A stretch of DNA of 34,466 nt from Myxococcales bacterium (GCA_007135085.1 SLJM01000118.1:1-34466), one strand, 5' to 3'; counted from the stretch's first letter, positions 16,720-25,868 are shown. Notes: generated by a model not told the origin, from the sequence alone. Numbers and translations: made by a program.

Positions 16720-17703
16720 ATGGAGTCGCCCGTGAATCACGAGCTGAAGGTTTTCTCAGGAAGCAGCCACCCCTCCTTTGCCAAAGCAATCTGCGATCAT
16801 CTCGGGATGAGTGTGGGCAAGAGCCACACCGTCAAGTTCAGCAACGAAAATATGATGGTCCAGATCGAAGAGAATGTCCGCGGTTGCGACGTCTACGTCG
16901 TTCAAACCTCGGCCAGTCCGGTCCATGAACACCTCTTCGAATTATTGATCATGATCGACGCCATGCGTTCGGCTTCGGCCGACCGAATTACGGCGGTCAT
17001 GCCCTATATCCCCTATATTCGAAGCGACAAAAAAGATCGGCCCCGTATCTCGATTACGGCCCGACTGGTCGCCGATCTGCTCAAGACCGCCGGCGCCGAT
17101 CGGGTGCTGACCATGGATCTGCACTCACCGCAGGCCCAGGGGTTTTTCAGAATGCCCGTCGATCAGCTTCTAGGGGCCGGGCCGATCTGCGATCGCCTGC
17201 GAAAGGAGGATACCAGCGACTGGGTATTGGTGGCCGCCGACGCCGGGGAAGCCAAAGATCTGGGCCGCTATGCCAATCGCCTCGATCTTCCCATGGCGAT
17301 CATCGACAAACGCCGCGAGGGAGATGATGAAAATCCCAAGGCGGTCAGTCTGATTGGCGATGTGGACGGGAAGGTAGCCGTCGTCGTCGACGATGAGATC
17401 GCAAGCGGGGGAACCCTGATTGAGGCGGTGGAGTTTTTGAAAAAGCACGGCGCCACCCGGGTGCTGGCCACGGCGACTCACCCCATCTTTAGCTCCAACG
17501 CCGCCGAGCGAATCGACGCCTCCTTTTTGGAGCGCGTCGTCGTCACCGACACGGTGCCCCTTCGCGAGGATCAGTTGTGCGACAAGGTGGAGGTCATCTC
17601 GGTGGCTCGCCTGTTCGCCGAGGCTATCACCCGCATTCACGACGGGCGCTCGGTGAGCCAGCTCTTCAGCCAGGCCAAGGTCTCGGAGCTGATGAACGAC
17701 TAA
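16720..17703 (+). CDS. prs: Ribose-phosphate pyrophosphokinase (PRPP synthetase), divergent type
   Basis: Makes PRPP from ribose 5-phosphate and ATP for nucleotide, His and Trp synthesis. It has 327 residues. KVFSGSSHPSFAKAICDHLG starts the first domain. The catalytic flexible-loop region reads MPYIPYIRSDKKDRPRISITARLVADLL where common enzymes have PYFGYARQDRK. DLHSPQAQGFF matches the DLHADQIQGFF block, and the PRPP loop is VVDDEIASGGT (222-232) instead of DDMIDTAGT. Acidic pair D224-D225 is kept. ATG 16720 has no ribosome site; GTG 16732 (starting M-NHELKVF) has GGAG at 6-7 bases and may be the true start. A small stem-loop (TCCATG/CATGGA, 17710-17730) lies between prs and the convergent phosphatase gene. 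Confidence 0.88.
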   Translation: MESPVNHELKVFSGSSHPSFAKAICDHLGMSVGKSHTVKFSNENMMVQIEENVRGCDVYVVQTSASPVHEHLFELLIMIDAMRSASADRITAVMPYIPYIRSDKKDRPRISITARLVADLLKTAGADRVLTMDLHSPQAQGFFRMPVDQLLGAGPICDRLRKEDTSDWVLVAADAGEAKDLGRYANRLDLPMAIIDKRREGDDENPKAVSLIGDVDGKVAVVVDDEIASGGTLIEAVEFLKKHGATRVLATATHPIFSSNAAERIDASFLERVVVTDTVPLREDQLCDKVEVISVARLFAEAITRIHDGRSVSQLFSQAKVSELMND

Positions 17704-17718
17704 ATTCATTCCATGGCT

Positions 17719-18603
17719 TCAAGGCATGGACGGACGGCGCTTGTTGTCGTCCAGGCCGGCGAAGAATTCGGCCAGTGATTGGTCCGGATCGTAGAGATCG
17801 AGAAATTCTTCGAGGTGGGCGTCACGGGGAAGCCTCTCCGTGGCGTCTGCCCATTTTAGAAAGGGCACCAAGAAGGGGCGGGCGAATTTGACTTCCTCGT
17901 ATAGAAGGGCCGCCGTGATCCCTCCTTCTTCCAAAAAGCCGGAGGTCCGGTAGTGATCCAGAAATCGCTGGCGCGGGTAGGCGACGCGTCGAAAGGTGAC
18001 CTCCCACTGATCGGCCTGGCCTTCGAGGATGGCGTATTGGGCATGCCAGTCGCCGTTGAAGGGCAATCCCACGGAGCCGACGTTGACGATCATCCCCCGG
18101 GGGCTGTCGTATTCTAAGGGGCGATGAGTATGAGCGCAGACCAGGATTGTGCCGTCGATGGCCTGTAGGAATTGCTCGAGCCGTTGCTCGGGCGTCCAGG
18201 CGCCGATACCCTCGCTGTGGGAGTTGGGGCTGCCGTGAAAGATCTGCATTGACGGCGCCAATTTGGAGTGGAGCGAGAAGGGAAGGGATTCGATAAAGGC
18301 CACGGCCTCTTCGTCGAGCTCGCGGGCCATCCACCGTGAGGCGGCCCATTCTTCGTCCTCCCACCAACTCAGGGGGACGTTGTCGCGGCAGAAGTTGAGC
18401 AGGTAGTCCTCGTGATTGCCCCGCACACAGCGCCAACCAAGGTCGGCCACGCGATGGACCACCTCACTTCCCTGAGGGCCGCGGCCCACCAGGTCACCGG
18501 CGACGATGACCTCGTCGACCTGGCGAGCTTCCAGATCGTCGATCACCGCGTCGAGGGCGAAACGATTTCCGTGAATGTCGGCGACGACGGCGATGCGATC
18601 CAT
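17719..18603 (-). CDS. Metallophosphoesterase (calcineurin-like)
   Basis: Di-metal phosphoesterase of 294 residues. The metal-ligand motifs are complete: D9-x-H11 (VADIHGN), GDLVGRGP with D37, GNHE (62-65), and the C-terminal CAHTHRP and VNVGSVGLP. The layout matches the YfcE/diadenosine-tetraphosphatase-like group (DUF2436-type naming avoided as uncertain). Residues about 215-294 form a C-terminal extension (ATERLPRDAHLEEFLDLYDPDQSLAEFF) of no clear homology. No signal peptide. It begins 5 bp after the HNH gene stop, so the two are one transcription unit. The substrate is unknown; phosphodiesters of nucleotides are typical. Confidence 0.88.
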   Translation of the reverse strand: MDRIAVVADIHGNRFALDAVIDDLEARQVDEVIVAGDLVGRGPQGSEVVHRVADLGWRCVRGNHEDYLLNFCRDNVPLSWWEDEEWAASRWMARELDEEAVAFIESLPFSLHSKLAPSMQIFHGSPNSHSEGIGAWTPEQRLEQFLQAIDGTILVCAHTHRPLEYDSPRGMIVNVGSVGLPFNGDWHAQYAILEGQADQWEVTFRRVAYPRQRFLDHYRTSGFLEEGGITAALLYEEVKFARPFLVPFLKWADATERLPRDAHLEEFLDLYDPDQSLAEFFAGLDDNKRRPSMP

Positions 18604-18608
18604 GTAGC

Positions 18609-19115
18609 TCAGATCCAGAGATAGGGTTTCCAGTCCTCGGGGTGCTCGTCGAGGTTACCGGCGCCGGCCGAAAAGGGCCACCACCGAGGCTCGCTGGGCT
18701 TGTTGAGCAGAGGCATATTGGCCTCCGCCGGGGTTCGCGAGCACTTTCGCCGATTGCAGGGCTGGCAGCTGGTCACGATATTGGTCCAGCTCGTCTCACC
18801 GCCACGGCTTCGTGGAACGACGTGATCGAAGGTCAGCTTGTTGGCCGAGAATTTATCGCCGCAATATTGGCATCGAAATCCGTCGCGTCGATAGACGTTG
18901 GCCCGCGAAAAATGAACCCGCTGATGGGGAATTTTCACGCGCCGCTGCAGCCGCAATACGGAGGGCAGATCGAAGGTGCGCGTCGCCGATCGGATCTTGT
19001 CCGAATGGGCGGCGAGCATCTCCGCTTTGCCGAGCAAAAGGAGGGTGATGGCCTTTTTCCAATCGACGATGGAAAGCGGCTCGTACGAGGCGTTCAACAG
19101 GAGGGCGGGTTGCAT
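18609..19115 (-). CDS. HNH endonuclease family protein
   Basis: Metal-dependent nuclease fold of 168 residues. I start at ATG 19115, which has GGAG 6 bases upstream; an earlier in-frame start at 19142 lacks support. The beta-beta-alpha HNH core has zinc-binding CQYC (82-85) and CQPC (117-120), the catalytic His in FDHVVPRSRGG (H98) and Asn in SWTNIVTSC (N112). The N-terminal MQPALLLNASYEPLSIVDWKKA is typical of the widely conserved bacterial HNH protein of unknown cellular role. These single-copy proteins are not linked to restriction or introns. It precedes the metallophosphatase gene by 5 bp. Confidence 0.9.
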   Translation of the reverse strand: MQPALLLNASYEPLSIVDWKKAITLLLLGKAEMLAAHSDKIRSATRTFDLPSVLRLQRRVKIPHQRVHFSRANVYRRDGFRCQYCGDKFSANKLTFDHVVPRSRGGETSWTNIVTSCQPCNRRKCSRTPAEANMPLLNKPSEPRWWPFSAGAGNLDEHPEDWKPYLWI

Positions 19116-19241
19116 GTCAGCTCCGCTGCAAAAATTCGTCACGGGGAACCCGAACCCGGGGAGGAAGCTGTCGGCAGGTCTTAACGATAGCGAACTCTGA
19201 ATCTATTTCCCAGTCGTTGTAAACGGCATCGCCGATACCCT

Positions 19242-19994
19242 TTATCCGACCCCCATGGGGGCTCTGGCGAGGACGATGACTTTGACGGTCGAAAAGCCGG
19301 CCCGTCGCAAGGCGCGGGCCCCCTCATCGGCAGTGGCTCCGGTGGTCATGACGTCGTCGAAGAGTATTGCTTGACCTCGGGGCGCAAAGCCGGGCCCATA
19401 GTCGAAAGCGGAGCGGATATTTTTCCGACGTCCGTCATAGGTCAGCCCCGCTTGTTGTTCGGTTGCACGAGTCTTTTTCAACCCACTATCGATAATCGTC
19501 GGCACCGGGGCGCCTTTGAGCAAGAGGCGAAGTGCCATAGAGGGCACGTGAAAGCCGCGGCGGCGAAGCTCCGACGGATATGAAGGAACGGGGATGAGCC
19601 GCGATTTGTCTTCGACTTCTCGGAGTTGATCGACAAACCAGGGCCGAGCCTGCCGACAGAGTGCGCGCAGCGCCGGAAAGTCGGCTCCGTATTTGATACG
19701 CCGCAGGGCGTCGGCTACGGCACCTTCGTATTCCCACAGGGCGCGGGCCGTATCGAAATGGGGTCGATTCTGGCGACAGCGGCTGCATTCGCTTGCTCCG
19801 TGGCGGGGCGTCTCGAAACTCTCCATCGGCACCTGACAGATCGCACAGGCCGGCGCCGCGATGGGATGCACCGTGGGCTCACAGATCTCGCAGAAGCCGG
19901 CGCCGCCGGTGACATGGCCGTCACAGCCGGCGCAGGATAGGGGGAAGAATCGGCGAAAGCTGTGGCGGATTGTCGATGTGGTGATCGGGGTCAT
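19242..19994 (-). CDS. comF: ComF-family phosphoribosyltransferase-like protein
   Basis: ComF-type protein of 250 residues from ATG 19994, which has GGAG at 8 bases; an upstream in-frame start at 20057 is less likely. The N-terminus has four CxxC pairs (21/24, 35/38, 50/53, 70/73), a double zinc-ribbon, then WEYEGAVADALRRIKYGADF, IPVPSYPSELRRRGFH, KKTRATEQQAGLTYDGRRKNI and the PRPP-binding loop ILFDDVMTTGATADEG. In competent bacteria ComF helps imported single-stranded DNA enter recombination; in many others its role is undefined. Being alone, without com genes, it says nothing firm about competence here. Confidence 0.9.
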   Translation of the reverse strand: MTPITTSTIRHSFRRFFPLSCAGCDGHVTGGAGFCEICEPTVHPIAAPACAICQVPMESFETPRHGASECSRCRQNRPHFDTARALWEYEGAVADALRRIKYGADFPALRALCRQARPWFVDQLREVEDKSRLIPVPSYPSELRRRGFHVPSMALRLLLKGAPVPTIIDSGLKKTRATEQQAGLTYDGRRKNIRSAFDYGPGFAPRGQAILFDDVMTTGATADEGARALRRAGFSTVKVIVLARAPMGVG

Positions 19995-20115
19995 CGGCGG
20001 TTCTCCGAAATCGGACAGGGGACCGGGCTCGGATCTATTATCGACTATTTTCCTCACTGTTTTGCGTCGGATGGGATTTTTTTCCGGGAGTCGAGGGGGG
20101 CGGCAGTTGTGGAGC

Positions 20116-20135
20116 CGATAGCCTCCCTGCTATCG
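20116..20135. promoter_or_regulatory. Inverted repeat in the comF-rlmH divergent gap
   Basis: CGATAG (20116-20121) and CTATCG (20130-20135) are perfect 6-bp arms around 8 bases, inside the 190-bp gap between the divergent genes comF and rlmH. This is a usual place for a shared operator, but no regulator can be named. Confidence 0.3.
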
Positions 20136-20170
20136 CTGTGAGTGCAAAAATACGAGCTACCATCACTGGA

Positions 20171-20184
20171 AAGTTGGACAACTT
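20171..20184 (+). promoter_or_regulatory. Palindrome overlapping the rlmH ribosome-binding site
   Basis: AAGTTG-GA-CAACTT is a perfect 6-bp inverted repeat ending one base before the rlmH ATG. The only Shine-Dalgarno-like bases (GGA) lie at its centre. It may be a repressor site or limit ribosome access. Confidence 0.4.
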
Positions 20185-20646
20185 ATGAAGATCACTATCG
20201 TCGCCGTGGGAAAACTTCGGGATAAATCGCTAAAAGCCCTGTGCGACGACTACCGATCGCGGCTGGGCCATCACGTTCAGGTCAAGAGCAGGGACGTGCG
20301 AAAGGCCAGGGGAAGTACCACCAAAGCGGTGATGATAGAGGAGGCCGAAAACCTAAGGGCCGCCACCCCCGAGGGCGCAGTGACGGTGGCGCTCACCGAA
20401 GAGGGGAAGCAATTATCCAGCGTTGAGGTGGCCCAGAAGATGGACCGCTGGATGGTGGAGGGCCGAAAAGACGTGGTCTTTTATATCGGCGGCGCCCACG
20501 GCCTTGCGCCGCAATTAAAGCGCGAGGCCCACCAGCGCTGGTCCCTGTCGAAGATGACCTTTCCCCACGACATGGCCCGTATGTTGTTGTGGGAACAGCT
20601 CTACCGGGCGATGACCATTATACGTGGCGAGCCCTATCATAAATAA
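20185..20646 (+). CDS. rlmH: 23S rRNA (pseudouridine1915-N3)-methyltransferase RlmH
   Basis: SPOUT-class methyltransferase of 153 residues, the standard length (E. coli YbeA 155). It uses SAM to methylate pseudouridine 1915 in helix 69 of the assembled ribosome. MKITIVAVGKLRDKSLKALCDDY opens the protein, FYIGGAHGL is the SAM-binding knot and the diagnostic end is LLWEQLYRAMTIIRGEPYHK. It usually follows rsfS in one operon; here rlmH and rsfS are convergent, so the ancestral neighbours have been rearranged. Confidence 0.96.
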   Translation: MKITIVAVGKLRDKSLKALCDDYRSRLGHHVQVKSRDVRKARGSTTKAVMIEEAENLRAATPEGAVTVALTEEGKQLSSVEVAQKMDRWMVEGRKDVVFYIGGAHGLAPQLKREAHQRWSLSKMTFPHDMARMLLWEQLYRAMTIIRGEPYHK

Positions 20647-20714
20647 TTCCCGGCTGTGGCCAGGACGTGACCGCTGCCTATCGAGATGACGCGATCTCGA
20701 TTGTGCGGGTCGTC

Positions 20715-20745
20715 CCCGCCCAGCTGAGGCTGGGGGCTGGGCGGG
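20715..20745. terminator. GC-rich stem-loop after rlmH
   Basis: CCCGCCCAGC (20715-20724) and GCTGGGCGGG (20736-20745) form a perfect 10-bp stem with an 11-base loop. It lies 68 bp past the rlmH stop with no T-tract. A second, shorter hairpin (GGGGC/GCCCC) follows near 20759-20775. It may be a factor-assisted terminator for rlmH or a REP-like element. Confidence 0.45.
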
Positions 20746-20837
20746 TGAAAGGCTCCGCTGGGGCTAATGGCCCCGCTCCGCCCCGGACCACCGAGGTTGG
20801 TGGGTAGCCTTGAATATGACCGGATTATCGAGGTCGT

Positions 20838-20917
20838 TCCGACATCCGACATCCGACATCCCGACATCCCGACATCCCGACATCCCGACATCCCGACACC
20901 CGGACATCCGACATCCG
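20838..20917. repeat. 7/8-bp microsatellite between rlmH and rsfS
   Basis: Units run TCCGACA three times, TCCCGACA five times, then one CCCGGACA, one TCCGACA and a partial copy. The period alternates between 7 and 8 bp, so no reading frame is kept and it is not coding. It ends 12 bp before the rsfS stop codon, in the 3' flank of both convergent genes. No unique spacers occur, which excludes a CRISPR array. Confidence 0.9.
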
Positions 20918-20929
20918 AAACCAGACGGT

Positions 20930-21376
20930 TTATTCGAAGCGCTCGGCGTCGAAGTGGCCGTAGAGCTCGGTGGGGGCGTCCTCGAGTTCGAGGCGCGGGG
21001 CCTCGGACCACATGCGCTCCAGGTCGTAGTCGCGGCGCGACTCTTGATGAAAGACGTGGACGATGATGTCACCGTAGTCCAGCAGGGCCCACTGGCCCTG
21101 GTCCATGCCTTCCTGGCCCATCGGGGGGCGTCCGGCCTCGCTCATGGCGGCGTCGATGCGGCGGGCCAGGGCGTTGACGTGGCGTTCGGAGGTGCCGGTG
21201 CAGACGATGACGAAATCGGTGTAGCTGACGCGGCCTCTGAGATCGATGACGACCGTGTTGAGAGCTTTTAGCTCCCAGGTAACGGCGGCGATATCCTTGG
21301 CCACCTCCATCAGTTCCTGGTCGAGCTCGTCGTTTTCACCGGGCGTAAGGTCGGTCGCGGCGCTGTCCGTGTTCAT
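20930..21376 (-). CDS. rsfS: Ribosomal silencing factor RsfS
   Basis: Binds ribosomal protein uL14 and blocks subunit joining, lowering translation in starved cells. It has 148 residues with an N-terminal acidic extension of about 20. The core reads VTWELKALNTVVIDLRGRVSYTDFVIVCTGTSERHVNALARRI, then QWALLDYGDIIVHVFHQESRRDYDLERMW, which is the RsfS signature. ATG 21376 has AAGGAG at 6 bases, an excellent site. It follows proA by 68 bp on the same strand. In many genomes nadD lies between proA and rsfS; it is absent here. Confidence 0.95.
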   Translation of the reverse strand: MNTDSAATDLTPGENDELDQELMEVAKDIAAVTWELKALNTVVIDLRGRVSYTDFVIVCTGTSERHVNALARRIDAAMSEAGRPPMGQEGMDQGQWALLDYGDIIVHVFHQESRRDYDLERMWSEAPRLELEDAPTELYGHFDAERFE

Positions 21377-21394
21377 TCGTCTCCTTGGGGAAGG

Positions 21395-21456
21395 CGCAAG
21401 ATTTTGCTTGCGAGTTATCGGGGAAAAGCTCCCCGAATTCGGGACTATTCCCGAAT
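21395..21456 (-). promoter_or_regulatory. Three consecutive stem-loops between proA and rsfS
   Basis: In the direction of transcription, ATTCGGGA/TCCCGAAT forms a perfect 8-bp stem with a 4-base loop (21456-21437) holding part of the proA stop codon. CGGGGA/TCCCCG follows with a 5-base loop (21435-21419), then CGCAAG/CTTGCG with a 6-base loop (21412-21395). Together they fill the gap up to the rsfS ribosome site. No T-tract follows, so partial termination, processing or mRNA stabilisation are the options. Confidence 0.6.
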
Positions 21457-22734
21457 CTGTCCACTACCTAAAATAACGAATTTGGTGGTCGTCAATTCCC
21501 GCAGACCCATCGGTCCGTAGGCGTGTAGTCGGGTGGTGCTAATACCGATTTCGGCGCCCAGGCCAAGTTGTCCGCCGTCGCTAAAGCGCGTCGAGGCGTT
21601 GACCATGACTACCGAGGAGTCGATCTCGGTGACGAATTGTTGGGTCTGGGCGTAATCATTGGACAAAAGCGACTCGGTGTGGCGAGAGCCGAAGCGGTCG
21701 ATATGATCGATGGCTTCATCGAGATCGTCGACGACGCGAACCGCCAACTCCAGGGCCAGAAATTCGGCGGCATAGGCCTGGTCGTCGGCCGGTGAGTACC
21801 CTTGAATACCCGCGGCGTCCGCCGCGGCGGCGCTGGTGGGGCAGAGGTGAAGTTGTACGCCGGCGTGGTCCAATTTCTGCAATACTCTCGGAAGGTGAAC
21901 GTCTTGTGCGCTCTTCAAGAATAGCAAAGTCTCCACGGCGTTGCACACCCCGGTGCGCTGGGTTTTTGCGTTGAGTACGATTTGGTCCACGGCAGAGCCG
22001 TCGGCCGAGCCGTCGACGACGATATGGCAGACCCCTTCGTCGTGTTTGATGACCGGGATATGGGAGTGCTCGTCGACAAAGCGAATCAGCCCCTTGCCGC
22101 CGCGGGGGATGATGACGTCGATATCATCGGCCAGGGTGAGCATGGTCTGCACGGCCTGCCGATCCGTGGTGTCCACAAACCCCAGGGCGGCGACGGCCTC
22201 TTCGGGCAGACTGCTCTGGCCCAACCCCTTGCGAAGGGCCTCGACGATGGCCCGGTTGGAGCCAAAGGCGTCGCTTCCGCCTTTTAGGAGCACCCCGTTT
22301 CCGCTCTTGAGACAGAGGGCGGCGGCGTCGCTGGTGACGTTGGGCCGCGATTCGTAAATGATGCCGATAACGCCAAGGGGAATGCGGCGCCTGGCGACCT
22401 GCAGGCCGTTGGGGCGGGTCCACATCTGGTCGTCGCCGCCGATGGGATCGTCGAGGGCCACGATCTCCTCGATGGCCCGGGCCATCGATTCGATGCGCTC
22501 CTGGTCGAGCACCAGGCGATCGATGAAGGCGGCGTCCAGCCCGCGGTCGCGGGCCTGGGCCACGTCGGATTTATTGGCCGTGATAATGGCCTCTGTGTCC
22601 TCTCGCAGGGCCTGGGCCATGCAGCGCAGGGCGTCGTCGCGGTCGGCCGTGGATTGCCGGGCCAGCCGGCGGGCCGCTCGGTTGACGGCGGCGGCCTGGT
22701 CGATAAGAGATTGGCGATCGAATGCAGAACTCAC
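21445..22734 (-). CDS. proA: Glutamate-5-semialdehyde dehydrogenase (gamma-glutamyl phosphate reductase)
   Basis: Second step of proline synthesis: NADPH-dependent reduction of gamma-glutamyl phosphate. It has 429 residues. The N-terminal NKSDVAQARDRGLDAAFIDRL, the PLGVIGIIYESRPNVTSDAAALCLKSGN block and LKGGSDAFGSNRAI are diagnostic. The catalytic cysteine is in QRTGVCNAVETLL. The C-terminus has SVVMVNASTRFSDGGQLGLGAEIGISTTRLHAYGPMGL. The start is GTG at 22734 with GGAGG close upstream. proB is not in the window. Confidence 0.96.
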   Translation of the reverse strand: MSSAFDRQSLIDQAAAVNRAARRLARQSTADRDDALRCMAQALREDTEAIITANKSDVAQARDRGLDAAFIDRLVLDQERIESMARAIEEIVALDDPIGGDDQMWTRPNGLQVARRRIPLGVIGIIYESRPNVTSDAAALCLKSGNGVLLKGGSDAFGSNRAIVEALRKGLGQSSLPEEAVAALGFVDTTDRQAVQTMLTLADDIDVIIPRGGKGLIRFVDEHSHIPVIKHDEGVCHIVVDGSADGSAVDQIVLNAKTQRTGVCNAVETLLFLKSAQDVHLPRVLQKLDHAGVQLHLCPTSAAAADAAGIQGYSPADDQAYAAEFLALELAVRVVDDLDEAIDHIDRFGSRHTESLLSNDYAQTQQFVTEIDSSVVMVNASTRFSDGGQLGLGAEIGISTTRLHAYGPMGLRELTTTKFVILGSGQIRE

Positions 22735-22894
22735 ATTTCCTCCGACGGATTGAACCAGGCACGACCTCGGTGGTCGCCCTGATTTCCAGAGCTGAGATGG
22801 CCGATTGTACGGCCCGCGTGCGCCGCGTCAACCACGGGCGCGACCGCTTGAGGTCTGGAAATTTTTGAAGAGGTAAAAAAACTGGCTTGATGCC

Positions 22895-22923
22895 TTGACA
22901 AGAAATTTTCGGTGAATAACGTA
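22895..22923 (+). promoter_or_regulatory. groESL promoter
   Basis: A perfect -35 TTGACA (22895-22900) lies 31 bases upstream of the CIRCE operator. The -10 element is weak; TAACGT (22917-22922) at 16-base spacing is the best candidate. The placement puts the start site next to or in the CIRCE, as in other HrcA-controlled groESL operons. Confidence 0.6.
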
Positions 22924-22930
22924 CCCGGCG

Positions 22931-22957
22931 TTAGCACTCCCTTGATGCGAGTGCTAA
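22931..22957. promoter_or_regulatory. CIRCE operator (HrcA binding site)
   Basis: TTAGCACTC - 9 bases - GAGTGCTAA is an exact match to the consensus CIRCE inverted repeat. It lies 60 bp upstream of groES. HrcA repressor binds CIRCE and releases it on heat stress, so the groESL operon should be HrcA-controlled. hrcA itself is not in the window. Confidence 0.96.
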
Positions 22958-23016
22958 ATGAGGAAAGCGAGTAATTTTTCCGCAACAACCAACCCAAAGA
23001 CCAAGAGGTGATGTCC

Positions 23017-23307
23017 ATGAATATCCAGCCTTTGTACGACCGCGTGCTGGTGCAGCGCGTCGAAAGCGACGAGAAGACCGCCTCGGGAATCATCATCCCC
23101 GATACGGCCAAAGAAAAGCCCCTGGAGGGCGTGGTGCGAGCTACCGGCAAGGGAAAAGTCGCCGACAATGGTGAGACCATCGCCCTGCAAGTCAAAGAAG
23201 GGGACAAAGTTCTCTTCGGCAAGTACTCGGGCACGGAAGTGGCCATCGGCGGAGAAGATCATCTGATTCTTCGCGAAGACGAAATTCTGGCGATCATCAA
23301 CGAGTGA
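23017..23307 (+). CDS. groES: Co-chaperonin GroES
   Basis: Heptameric lid of the GroEL chamber, 96 residues. I choose ATG 23017, with AGAGGTGA ending 5-6 bases upstream, over GTG 23008 and ATG 23011, because it gives the standard length and N-terminus [15 protein letters not shown]. The mobile loop [16 protein letters not shown] and the end [10 protein letters not shown] are typical. groEL follows by 95 bp. Expression should follow the upstream CIRCE. Confidence 0.97.
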   Translation: MNIQPLYDRVLVQRVESDEKTASGIIIPDTAKEKPLEGVVRATGKGKVADNGETIALQVKEGDKVLFGKYSGTEVAIGGEDHLILREDEILAIINE

Positions 23308-23387
23308 TCGCGTCGCTCGCCTGGGGCGCTGAGGCCTGAATTGGCAACGCCTGTCGACGAGCATTTAATTGAAATGAAGTAACCTAG

Positions 23388-25067
<1,680 letters not shown>

Positions 25068-25097
25068 TGCCCATCAGCTCACGCTGAAGTCTGAGAA

Positions 25098-25138
25098 AAC
25101 CCCCGCTGTCACGAACGTGGCAGCGGGTTTTTTTTTTT
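25098..25138 (+). terminator. Intrinsic terminator of groESL
   Basis: CCCGCTGTCAC (25102-25112), GAAC loop, GTGGCAGCGGG (25117-25127), then eleven T residues. The 11-bp stem has one G-T wobble. It lies 34 bp past the groEL stop and is a textbook intrinsic terminator. Confidence 0.95.
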
Positions 25139-25193
25139 GGCGGGGTGAGTGTGGAAGGAGGGCGCCTTCGTTCATAAATAGGCGGCCCTCCAG

Positions 25194-25637
25194 TTAAGCC
25201 CGTTGGTGAGCATGCGCTGAAGGGTTGCCGAAACCCTCGCTGAAGACCTCGCGGCCCCACCAGCCGCGGCCGTCGGCGGCGAAGAGGTATAACTCGGGAG
25301 CGCCGTCCGGTCCGGTACCCTCGACGAGAACCACGTCGACCGAGAGGCGGCGAAAGATCTCGTGGCCCAGAAATTTCAGGGCTTCCCTGCGGCGTTGGGA
25401 GTCATCGTCTTTGATGTCGACGGTGATCACCGCCCGTTTTCGGTCATGAGAGGCCATGACGTCCACGGTGCCGATGGAATAATCTCCCCGCTCCAGGGGC
25501 CAGCCCGGCAGGGCGTCCAACTCGATGGAGCCCTCCTGGAGAGGCTGTTCCTCACGGCGGCGCAGCGCTATGGCGTGAACGGCGGCGCCGATGACCAGCG
25601 CCAAGAAAATAGTCCAGAATAGCAGGTTGGTAGCCAT
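25194..25637 (-). CDS. Small membrane-anchored protein of unknown function
   Basis: I take ATG 25637, giving 147 residues; the frame extends upstream but that part resembles no protein and overlaps the kinase promoter region. The N-terminus is one hydrophobic helix (LLFWTIFLALVIGAAVHAIAL, about 5-25), followed by a soluble domain with alternating strands and charged helices (DYSIGTVDVMASHDRKRAVITVDI). No recognised family. It has a weak ribosome site. It lies between the groESL terminator and the divergent kinase gene. Confidence 0.65.
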   Translation of the reverse strand: MATNLLFWTIFLALVIGAAVHAIALRRREEQPLQEGSIELDALPGWPLERGDYSIGTVDVMASHDRKRAVITVDIKDDDSQRRREALKFLGHEIFRRLSVDVVLVEGTGPDGAPELYLFAADGRGWWGREVFSEGFGNPSAHAHQRA

Positions 25638-25868
25638 ATCGCTTATTCGGCGAGGATGGTTGAAGGCTGTCGTAAATAAATGATAAGTTCGGGCATGGCG
25701 TGCGTTTTTTCGATAACTTGATGCATTGTTGCAATGGTGTCGAAGCGCGCCGGACACCACGAGGTGATGGAATATATCAGGTTTGACGTCTTTATTTGAG
25801 CATCTCGTGACGTGGTCTGCCCAACCAGGATGGTAGGCAGAAATCTCCTCCATGAGGACCAGAGCTTC

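Noticed and set aside
16691-16732. ATG with a nearby AGGT before prs as a leader peptide
   Set aside because: It reads only about 13 codons to a TGA overlapping the prs start, with no regulatory codons; not enough to claim a leader.
20838-20917. Possible CRISPR array
   Set aside because: Repeats are 7-8 bp and contiguous, without unique spacers or cas genes.
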